DNA of 64,000 nucleotides, taken from NCBI GenBank assembly GCA_032718475.1, contig JAUCBJ010009124.1, forward strand, positions 1 to 64,000. Reading direction: 5' to 3'. A program made the position numbers and the translations under genes. The notes under the pieces are model-generated. The model made no database searches. It was not told the DNA's origin and saw only the letters and a list, made by a program, of their open reading frames with translations. Positions 59,601-64,000 of this stretch are shown here, one piece after another. The stretch's first letter is position 1. Each line of letters opens with the position of its first letter. This stretch comes from Nemertoderma westbladi. Its lineage: Eukaryota > Xenacoelomorpha > Nemertodermatida > Nemertodermatidae.

Positions 59601-60153
59601 TCACCTGACTTCCGGATCCATGATCCCAGGTAACAGAAGTCATCCACATGCTCAAGCATACCATCTTTTGAGCTTATGCTCATCCGATCAGAGACTTGCT
59701 GAGGACTTTTAAAGTTAACTGTCAAAATTTTGGTCTTTCTGGAGTTAATAAAAAGACCAACACGTTCTAATAAGCTGAGGAGCCGTTGGGCTCCCTCTAG
59801 TGATTCTGAGAGTACTCCTAAGTCATCAGCAAAGTCTAGAGATGTGGTAAATCACAGATGTGGTAAATACCCTACAGTAGTGAAGGCACTGAATGAAATA
59901 TTACGTACATGTTCAAAAGTTGTCCTGTCTATTTCACGATCAATTTTATTCTTTACAAAAGTTTCTTCGATGTGACTAAATAACTGATACCCATAAATCT
60001 CTTGGTTGAAATTGCAGATAAGAAATAGAAACATACAGAAAGTTATGTAAATTATTAATTCCCATATAATATCCCATATCTTGGCTTCGACTTGTTTTTG
60101 TTTGCGAAGTTTGTTGTGGAGAGTAGGAACCTCACGTTGAAGGATATTCTCAC
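29550..60153 (-). CDS. Polycystin-family channel, C-terminal channel module (spliced, 10 exons)
   Basis: Join on the minus strand: 60153-59909, 57287-57110, 55685-55479, 38999-38811, 38587-38381, 37368-37187, 36759-36570, 35834-35701, 30212-30037, 29673-29550. That is 1832 nt, about 609 residues plus stop, in frame at every junction. Polycystins are six-segment cation channels or channel-like receptors of cilia and plasma membrane. In order I see S1 (WELIIYITFCMFLFLICNF), the extracellular polycystin domain with WLDERTRAIFVEFTVYN, S2 (VSLIAVALITLIFFIGEII), S3, S4 (HETFLNMLGFIAFFSTLKFL), S5, the pore loop ending TLLGKFNYEE, S6 and a tail of about 105 residues with no EF hand. GKF at the filter position and the tail DEFGFVNFMMEKL favour a polycystin-1-like or PKDREJ-like member over PKD2. 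Upstream exons are outside the window. Confidence 0.9.
29689..29908. mobile_element. MITE-like 220-bp element with 25-bp perfect inverted ends
   Basis: 29689-29713 and 29884-29908 are exact reverse complements, including tttatttatttgtggggaat. TTA stands at both outer edges and may be a 3-bp target duplication. There is no coding capacity. It lies in the last polycystin intron. Confidence 0.6.
30037..30212 (-). CDS. Polycystin exon: post-S6 tail with basic and coiled stretch
   Basis: The minus-strand acceptor is tttattcag and the donor gtgagt. It encodes IKGTPREDEFGFVNFMMEKL, a basic patch TAPRGSRKKRNLSRR and LEEFEDKVGKLVDA. The last part could form a short coiled coil, as in polycystin tails. 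It follows S6 directly after splicing. Confidence 0.82.
30213..30450 (-). other. Polycystin intron, AT-rich, nothing else seen
   Basis: AT-rich intron between the tail exon and the 43-bp array. No element recognised. Confidence 0.6.
30451..35396. repeat. 43-bp tandem array (about 115 copies) with a 602-bp higher-order block
   Basis: Each unit contains gccgttggttgattaccttc, cgccgaccttgtctgcagga and cta. Variants such as ccaaccttgtttgcagg recur in ordered blocks. The rare ccaccgaccttgtctgcatg type occurs at 33222 and 33824, 602 bp (14 units) apart. The array fills most of the intron between the S6 exon and the tail exon. Units 31550-32330 are almost perfectly uniform. Confidence 0.95.
35701..35834 (-). 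CDS. Polycystin exon: end of pore loop and S6
   Basis: The minus-strand acceptor is acgatttcag and the donor gtaagt. It encodes KFNYEEMMSISPILGA, then IFFTVYTFFMNVIVINLFIA and ILNDSISA. LNxFIAILNDS is the S6 end of polycystins. A longer start at 35873 also fits the phase, but it would insert about 13 residues into the pore. The start at 35834 gives TLLGKFNYEE without insertion, so I chose it. Confidence 0.88.
35835..36157 (-). other. Polycystin intron, AT-rich
   Basis: AT-rich intron, with an atctata-rich simple stretch around 36068-36125. Nothing else seen. Confidence 0.5.
36158..36515. mobile_element. Foldback element, arms of about 150 bp
   Basis: The left arm contains aaagacccaagaccc, tttattgttttggttcccca and ctctgtaacctgc. 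The right arm contains their reverse complements in mirrored order, with some indels, around a short centre near 36340. Fragments sharing the attgtttt-ggtt and ctgtaacctg blocks also lie near 11500-11560 (reversed) and 29129-29171. This suggests a dispersed non-autonomous family. No protein is encoded. Confidence 0.6.
36570..36759 (-). CDS. Polycystin exon: S4-S5 linker, S5 and pore helix
   Basis: The minus-strand acceptor is ttttccaatag and the donor gtgggt. It encodes FSTSIAMLSATISRAGKEMG, GFAMWFFFFFSGFWGVAYLL and HSPIAAAQSLISTLL. It begins with Phe right after the LR of S4, as in polycystins (LRF). The polypyrimidine tract is weak, so the exact start is less certain than the frame. Confidence 0.86.
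36845..36972. mobile_element. Diverged inverted copy of the 123-bp MITE
   Basis: It begins atttaaataaag and contains cgagtgggaatattgcc and tctgaaagtgaaata. These match the reverse complement of 11988-12110. Its right end, gggactttatta, is degraded. A further fragment, tatttcacgccgacttgaaa, lies near 37090-37110. Confidence 0.5.
37187..37368 (-). CDS. Polycystin exon: S3 end and S4
   Basis: The minus-strand acceptor is tgtttattttag and the donor gttagt. It encodes AIGLFFYRYSVTEQRLDKIV, SINLMYIASVHETFLNMLGF and FFSTLKFLYILR. The frame stays open back to 37393, but no AG supports a start there. The 37368 acceptor has a good pyrimidine tract and joins the previous exon as LTAVSAIGLFFYR, matching the family. 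Confidence 0.9.
37590..37860 (-). mobile_element. tRNA-derived SINE copy, reverse orientation (left arm of an inverted pair)
   Basis: Read on the minus strand it carries a tRNA-like A box in gctgaatgcttagagc and a B-box-like agttcgatccc. A tail follows with ctggacgtcattgcc and tttgcaaaagctgtgccca. The segment beyond (37769-37860, with ccatcatctgctgccact) is also matched, inverted, at 38015-38115. The pair could fold into a long hairpin within the intron. Confidence 0.75.
38015..38275 (+). mobile_element. tRNA-derived SINE copy, forward orientation (right arm of the pair)
   Basis: The tRNA-like part runs from about 38152: tagctgaatggttagagcg, then cttccaacccggaggtcacc, B box agttcgatccc, and tail cctggacgtcattgccgact. 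It is 85-90% similar by eye to the reverse complement of 37590-37860, with a spacer of about 155 bp. The B-box region is the ancestor-like form of the 42-bp unit in the giant array at 39250-54818. Confidence 0.75.
38381..38587 (-). CDS. Polycystin exon: S2 and start of S3
   Basis: The minus-strand acceptor is taccctttag and the donor gtaagt. It encodes LPFYRLQPVKMKYDFADKDL, WMAVSLIAVALITLIFFIGE, then KEYFRKLINYLDMLIVLTAV. The order VEFP-TASGG-S2-YFRKLxNYLD matches the channel module. The codons split at both ends agree with the neighbours. Confidence 0.9.
38811..38999 (-). CDS. Polycystin exon: second half of the TOP domain
   Basis: The minus-strand acceptor is ttcttaaag and the donor gtatgt. 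It encodes GGYIYKMKPTPAETLEDLKK, LWLDERTRAIFVEFTVYN and VYAVTTFVVEFPPTAS. WLDxRTRAxFVEFTxYN is the hallmark of the extracellular polycystin domain. The previous exon lies 16.5 kb away, across the giant array. Confidence 0.93.
39000..39249 (-). other. Polycystin intron, left flank of the giant array
   Basis: AT-rich sequence. I do not find the SINE A-box half here, so the 5' part of the SINE that seeded the array seems lost or overwritten. Confidence 0.5.
39250..54818. repeat. Giant 42-bp tandem array (about 370 copies seen) grown from a SINE B-box region
   Basis: Each unit contains actttcaaccgggaggtcac, catttcgaccgtaatcagtc and ag. It aligns with SINE sequence cttccaacccggaggtcacc followed by agttcgatccc at 38182-38215. 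The last unit passes directly into tcgatcccacctggacatca, which is SINE 3' sequence. Early units (39250-42400) carry many variants. The variant ggtctcc at 40566 and 40902 is 336 bp (8 units) apart, a higher-order block. Units from 46403 to about 53500 are nearly all identical. Period 42 leaves frames of over 5,200 codons open on both strands. I regard these as artefacts inside an intron. Confidence 0.96.
46303..46402. other. Assembly gap of exactly 100 N
   Basis: One hundred N is a common placeholder for a gap of unknown size. The unit just left of it reads cgatccgtaatcag with one extra base, typical of an unpolished contig end. The true array length is therefore unknown. Confidence 0.97.
54805..54870 (+). 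mobile_element. 3' remnant of the SINE that seeded the giant array
   Basis: The sequence tcgatcccacctggacatca followed by ttgccgattttgcaatgctg and ataaaagtt matches the tail of the SINE copies at 37590-37738 and 38200-38268. It is continuous with the last 42-bp unit, showing that the array formed inside this insertion. Confidence 0.85.
54957..55195 (+). mobile_element. Second tRNA-derived SINE family
   Basis: It opens with a tRNA-like region: A box tagctcagttggttgagcgc and B-box-like ggttcagctcc. It lacks room for a full T arm, so it is not a functional tRNA gene. A core follows with cagcctttcatcc and ggggtcgataaaatgagtac, which resembles the conserved core of cephalopod SINEs as I remember it. 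A GC-rich 3' part (cctccggcttcggccgactg) and a tgcttgct tail follow. Confidence 0.7.
55196..55478 (-). other. Polycystin intron, AT-rich
   Basis: AT-rich stretch between the SINE and the next exon. Nothing recognised. Confidence 0.6.
55479..55685 (-). CDS. Polycystin exon: TOP domain, CAPGY region
   Basis: The minus-strand acceptor is gtaaaatccag and the donor gtacat. It encodes LCEPLLKELGKDCAPGYTVK, EDQGQYGTKWSPLD and DIDGSNFAALLNTYR. The final Gly is completed by the exon at 38999 to give TYRGGGY, the conserved TYxGGGY of polycystins. This proves the pairing across the giant array. Confidence 0.9.
55686..55895 (-). other. Polycystin intron, unrecognised stretch
   Basis: It holds an open plus-strand frame of about 50 codons (PYQVGDADAKLMYLKHHVEL) leading into the 22-bp array. 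It has no match I recognise and no splice support, so I do not call a gene. It may be an old element fragment. Confidence 0.35.
55896..56462. repeat. 22-bp tandem array (about 26 copies)
   Basis: The unit is ggatccaagttggatgttgg plus ac. Some units have aagtggga instead of aagttgga. Several frames on both strands are open but are by-products of the repeat. It lies in the polycystin intron 55686-57109. Confidence 0.95.
56463..57109 (-). other. Polycystin intron, mostly AT-rich
   Basis: No coding similarity is seen. A short taacgtag / gtagtaac repetitive stretch occurs at about 57010-57075. Confidence 0.5.
57110..57287 (-). CDS. Polycystin exon: start of the TOP domain
   Basis: The minus-strand acceptor is ctacctttag and the donor gtaggt. 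It encodes AFTYEGWFYWMRNRLIPGLY, GYLGDKANLMVGMPMVRQIR and VKP, with Gly completed by the next exon. The pattern W-x-W/Y-(x)n-L-x-GLY followed by LVGxPxxRQxRVKPG is conserved in polycystin-1-like and PKD2 proteins. Confidence 0.9.
57288..57589 (-). other. Polycystin intron, unassigned
   Basis: Moderate GC content and no recognised similarity. It could contain the remainder of an interspersed element. Confidence 0.4.
57590..59010 (-). mobile_element. RTE-type non-LTR retrotransposon, truncated and broken
   Basis: On the minus strand, pieces of one reverse transcriptase appear in order but in shifting frames. They are DEIPAEVWKTGVLNRQLLDV (about 58700-58760), KKGDFGIPTNY, AAKIYNKMILYSIRPHIEKL with NGFRPSRSTIAQILAL (58549-58430), FKKAFDSIHRGKMLEILRAY, GVLQGDTLAPLLFVIVLDYA, FADDIALLS (about 58040), and the C-terminal LRERRLRFSGRCW with GKRSRGRPAITYID. 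Stops and frameshifts make it a pseudogene. No endonuclease domain is seen, so the 5' end is missing. It lies in a polycystin intron. Confidence 0.85.
59020..59842 (-). mobile_element. Second RTE-type fragment, C-terminal part, different subfamily
   Basis: From FADDLGVLSE (about 59820) the minus strand reads through LEHVDDFCYLGSWIRKSGED, RLFRAAVVPVLLYGSPCWAL and LRFAGHCFRREDQPVHNLVL to a stop at 59066. This is the post-catalytic part of an RTE-like reverse transcriptase. Its sequence differs clearly from the neighbouring copy. It is truncated at its 5' end near 59842, where gatgtggtaaat occurs twice. Its 3' end is tactactacta-like, as in RTE elements. Confidence 0.82.
59909..60153 (-). CDS. 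Polycystin exon: pre-S1 helix, S1 and start of the extracellular region
   Basis: The minus-strand acceptor is attatttgcag and the donor gtacgt. It encodes ENILQREVPTLHNKLRKQKQ, VEAKIWDIIWELIIYITFCM, FLFLICNFNQEIYGY, then LFSHIEETFVKNKIDREIDR and TTFEH. The basic amphipathic run before a hydrophobic segment matches the start of the polycystin channel module. It joins the next exon in phase 0 as TFEHAFTYEGWF. Confidence 0.85.
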
Positions 60154-60628
60154 CTGCAAATAATTACTAATTATTAATATTCATACGAAAAATTATATTA
60201 AGAGGACCATTACCCCCGAATCGAATTTTTTTATTTTAAAGCCACTATTCTGAAATTCTAACTCAATTATCTGTGAGCCTTTTACTATGAAAACTGGGTA
60301 TGGATAGCTACGTAAACCCTTTTTTTCAAAAAATATGGCACTTTTTGTGAAGTTCGGTTTATTTAAAAAATGTTGTTTATTTTCAGGCTTTTATATATCT
60401 CATCTAGAAGGACCAGTAATACTACCGTATATACCAGTACCAGTACCAGAGATATTTAGGGAATCTTTTATGAAGCATAAAATTATTATTTTTGAATAAT
60501 TTATTGGGGCTTTAGTATATGTTCGGACGATATTTTGAGGATCATATATTTTGAGAGACAAAGAGTAACAGTTACAAAATCGGTTCTAGAACATACAACT
60601 GGCCATGCTTTACAAAACGAATACTCAC

Positions 60629-60647
60629 GATTGTAGCCCGGAAGCTG
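60629..60647 (-). CDS. Possible 19-nt polycystin micro-exon
   Basis: On the minus strand, ttgttcag precedes CAGCTTCCGGGCTACAATC and the donor gtgagt follows. It would encode QLPGYN plus the first base of an Arg completed by the next exon (LPGYNRENILQRE). LP-x-x before a basic helix fits polycystin-1-like proteins. The acceptor has a weak pyrimidine tract, and a 16-nt version is also possible. Only cDNA can settle it. Confidence 0.38.
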
Positions 60648-60689
60648 CTGAACAATTTGTTATATGTTTAATGAAAATTGAGTAAAAAA

Positions 60690-60905
60690 TAAAAAAAGTA
60701 GTAGGGAATTTAGTGATGAAAAAAGTCAAAATCGACAAACTGATAAAAAGGTTGTTTTATACAGAGAGGCATAAATATCAGCAATATATTATGTTGTTGA
60801 AAAGAGCAGATTTGAGGTCAAAAAATAATTCAATGTTGAAAACAGATATCACCTTTTATGAAAGCCCTTCTATCAAACTACAAAAAAATTTGTAAATTTT
60901 CGAAA
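60690..60905. repeat. Dispersed AT-rich repeat, copy 1
   Basis: Blocks tttagtgatgaaaaa, gttgttttatac and tgaaagcccttctatca occur in the same order as at 62860-63245, with indels between. No coding capacity. It is an unclassified interspersed repeat. Confidence 0.5.
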
Positions 60906-61430
60906 ATTTCATTTCTGTGAGTGTTATAGTTAAGCCCCCTTAAGGCTGACTGGCCCCTGTAGGCATTTAGCAATTTTGATCGAATCGTGGGAGTATGTTA
61001 TTTATTTGCTGTAGGTTTTGCAGGGTACTTATCTTTACAGGACTTGCTGATAAATATAACACACCAAAAGTGTGGGCTTAGTGCAAATATATAATATTTC
61101 TGATCTAGATTTGGACTTGCTGAGAAAGTAATGTTCTTCGATAAGAGAACAGTCTCGGAAATAAGTCCTTTTTGTCAGTAATTTTAATTTACCCAAATTC
61201 AATTATGCTGTCCGACAGTTTTAGGTTTTGCCAGAATTGCACCTAAAATGCCATCGTATGCAAAATGCAATACACGAGGGCAGAACATCTGGATTTCGGT
61301 TAAATTAGGGGGAGATGGTACCCCAGTACTTTTCAAAAATATGAAAATTTTCGAAATTTTTTTTTATTAATTCTAAATCAGAATTTAACGTAGATTTCAG
61401 AAATCGAAATCCTAACATCACATCATAAGC
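60906..61430. other. AT-rich sequence, nothing recognised
   Basis: I looked on both strands for further polycystin exons and found no convincing one. Confidence 0.4.
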
Positions 61431-62620
61431 TTAAGTTGTCTGTTTTTCTTTTTGTCTGTCTATTGGTCTGTTTTTCTGTTTGTCAACAAATTATGGATAT
61501 AAAAATATACACCACCTAACTAAAATAATTGCTACATGGGTTTTCGTGGTCGCGGATTTCATTTCCAGGGTCAGTTTTCAAATTTGACGTAATCTAGTTT
61601 GTCTGTCCGTCTGTCGGTCTGTCTGTCAAAAACATAACGAATCACACTACGTAAGCTTTTAAGGTCGGTGATTTCATTTCTGGTGTTATCTTTCCTGTTT
61701 GGAGGAGTCTATTATGCCTTTATATTTGTCTGTCAGTCGATCTGTCTGTACATACAGACAGACTTAAACAGACAGTCTAGGTTCATGCAATTATTAAAAA
61801 TGACATCATGGGAAATGAAATCAGCAACTAGGAAAACCCCCATATCAGAAATTATAGTAAAGTGATGTGTTTACTTATATTTTATCTGTGACACCGACAG
61901 TAAGTCAGACAGACAGACAAACAGACAGACAGACCGAAAGACAGATAGACATACAGACAGTCCAGATGTCATCAAACATTAAAACATGTATTAGAAATGA
62001 AATCATAGACTAGGAAAACCCCCATATCTGAAATTTTATTCAGGTGACATGCCTCCTTATATTTTGACTGACAGACAGACAGACAAAAAAACAGACAAAC
62101 AGACATTCTAGGTTCAGTCAAATATTAAAATTCACATCGGAAATGGAATCAGACACTAGGAAAACCCCATATCATAAATTATAGTAAAGTGATGTGCTTA
62201 CTTATTTATTGTCTGTGAGATTGACAGTCAGACAGACAGAATGACATACAGACAGGCAGTTCAGATATCATCAAACATTAAAACATATATCAGAAATAAA
62301 TTCAGCGACTACGAAAAGCCCCATATCTGAAATTTTATTCAGGTGACATGCCTCCTTATATTTTGACTGACAGACAGACAGACAAAAAAACAGACAAACA
62401 GACATTCTAGGTTCAGTCAAATATTAAAATTCACATCGGAAATGGAATCAGACACTAGGAAAACCCCATATCATAAATTATAGTAAAGTGATGTGCTTAC
62501 TTATTTATTGTCTGTGAGATTGACAGTCAGACAGACAGAATGACAGACAGACAGGCAGTTCAGATATCATCAAACATTAAAACATATATCAGAAATAAAT
62601 TCAGCGACTACGAAAACCCC
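61430..62620. repeat. Satellite-like block of (GTCT)n / (GACA)n with a 299-bp period
   Basis: Runs of tctgtctg up to 61750 are followed by cagacaga runs up to 62545, so single strands could pair. From about 61990 a unit containing atatctgaaattttattcag, a cagacaga run and catcaaacattaaaacatat repeats with a 299-bp period (62024 and 62323). Each period looks like two related halves of about 150 bp. Left copies (61780-61990) are more diverged. Confidence 0.75.
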
Positions 62621-62859
62621 TAAATCGTAAATTTTGGTTCGTAAATTTTAGTTGGTAAATTTTCGCTGGAGTAGTTTATTATATTTTGGCTTATTTTTGA
62701 AATTTCCTGCGTTTTACATAAAATTAGCGGGAAGGTTTGAAAACTTAAAATGCGTTTTTCTCAGCATCTTATTTTTCGTGAAATTTCGAAATAAATGCAC
62801 CTTTTTCTCGAGAACGGCTTGATGGAATAGGCTGAAATTTTAGTGAATTTAGTGATATT

Positions 62860-63245
62860 AGTGCTGGAATTTAGTGATAAAAAATTTCGAAATCTACAAA
62901 CTGAGAAGAAGATTGTTTTATACAATACGCATGTCGCATTCAGAGCTTCATGAATATCAGCCATAAATACTGTTGTTCTTGTTTACGAAAATATTATATG
63001 TATTTTGGACAGTCTCCCTGGGGTACCTACAAAATTACCTCCTCGAGGTATTTTTTTTTCAATTTTCTTATTTCATCAATGAAAATTTCAAAAATATTTG
63101 AAGAAATTAAAAAAAAATTTATAAATTTTTTTTTAACAAATTTCAAATTTTTTAATTCAAGTTTCTGTTTGGTGATGAAAAAATCACTCTCCAGTGAAAA
63201 CCGATGTCACCACATGAAAGCCCTTCTATCAGACTAAAAAAATAG
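62860..63245. repeat. Dispersed AT-rich repeat, copy 2
   Basis: A diverged and longer partner of 60690-60905 in the same orientation. It includes tttagtgataaaaaa, gattgttttatacaa and tgaaagcccttctatcag. Confidence 0.5.
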
Positions 63246-64000
63246 ATAAAACAAACTTTGTGAATATTTTCTAAATTTTCTAAAATTACCCACACAAACA
63301 TTGCGGTCACGTTAAATAATTATGATCAAATTTGACCATGGTTCATCGTGTTACATAATATATAAATAAACTATATTAATAAATTAAATAAATAGAAATA
63401 GAAAAAATTTAATGAAAAATAAACAAAATAAAAGAAAAATTATTATATACCATTCTCCAGACTACAGACAGTAGATAGTCCTATAGTGTCGTAATTCAGT
63501 GACAACCCCCCCTCACCCCCCCCCCCCCCCCCACAAAAAAATTATACAAAAAAAAATCTTATAATACTAATATTATTATATAACTAACTACTTGAAATTG
63601 TTGTGCCGTTTCTATTTACCAATCATTTAGACCAAAATAATTAAGTGTGACGGGATCCAACGGAGTTGGCAGTATGGATCCCGACCGGTGTGTGTTATAC
63701 GCGTCACCGCGTTCGTAGGCTGCTAGAAGCTGTGGTCTGGATATATATAATAGGCCGAAAGCCGTTGAAATAACTGAGTTTTTACTCTACAGATACCAAC
63801 TGAATCATAACCCACAAGTACAACGGTTATATATTATTAACATATTAATCACTGCTACTGTATTGAGTGGCCTGGCCAGTAGATGAGTTCTAATCACTTC
63901 CAATCTGTTTTCCCCTCCCATCATTGGCCAACCTGATTAATTGTCACCTCGCCACTCCCTGTTGCCACTCTCCCTACGTGTTAACCTCTGCTAGCCCCTT
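63246..64000. other. AT-rich sequence with a small GC-richer patch
   Basis: It contains a run of C broken by ca near 63508-63532. A GC-richer patch at about 63645-63735 reads open on the minus strand (LLAAYERGDAYNTHRSGS). I found no splice-compatible link to the polycystin gene, so it is not called. Confidence 0.35.

Noticed and set aside
59066-59725. The 219-codon minus-strand frame as a host gene
   Set aside because: Its sequence is the C-terminal part of an RTE-like reverse transcriptase (FADD motif just upstream, YGSPCWAL, RLRFAGHC), so it is annotated as a mobile element.

Overview
This is nuclear DNA of a multicellular invertebrate animal, not a prokaryote. It contains two interrupted genes with GT-AG introns, both from animal-specific families, plus tRNA-derived SINEs, RTE-type retroelement fragments and small DNA transposons. 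I cannot name the species. The core of one SINE recalls molluscan (cephalopod) SINEs from memory, which hints weakly at a lophotrochozoan.

The two genes converge. On the plus strand, 105-22249 holds the last twelve coding exons of a LAR-type receptor tyrosine phosphatase: membrane segment, wedge, catalytic domain D1, pseudo-catalytic D2 and stop codon. The exons were joined by hand and stay in frame throughout (2052 nt, 683 residues). On the minus strand, 60153-29550 holds ten exons of a polycystin-family channel, from the first segment of its channel module through the extracellular polycystin (TOP) domain, S2 to S6, the pore and a short cytoplasmic tail. They are also in frame throughout. 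A candidate 19-nt micro-exon lies just upstream at 60629-60647. The 5' parts of both genes lie outside the window. Nothing in the sequence links the two genes functionally.

About two thirds of the window (roughly 42 kb) is tandem repeat. The arrays have unit lengths of 73, 24, 17, 49 and 20 bp in the phosphatase introns, 63 bp between the genes, and 43, 42 and 22 bp in the polycystin introns. The long open frames across these arrays come from periods divisible by three, or from repeats poor in stop codons. I do not regard them as genes.

The main result concerns where the arrays came from. The 20-bp array (9.6 kb, about 480 copies) and the 73-bp array (8 copies) are amplified copies of the exon/intron junctions they abut. 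Each unit carries the end of a conserved phosphatase exon plus its 5' splice site, so one gene contains hundreds of decoy donors. The 42-bp array (15.6 kb, about 370 copies, with an assembly gap) grew inside a tRNA-derived SINE around its B box. The SINE's 3' part is still attached at the right end, and two fuller copies lie nearby. Several arrays also have a higher-order structure.

Layout: 1-104 intron; 105-22249 phosphatase exons and five arrays; 22250-29549 3' ends and intergenic DNA with the 63-bp array and a small transposon; 29550-60153 polycystin exons (minus) with the 43-, 42- and 22-bp arrays, SINEs, foldback elements and two RTE fragments; 60154-64000 AT-rich DNA with the possible micro-exon, a diverged repeat pair and (GTCT)n-rich satellite.
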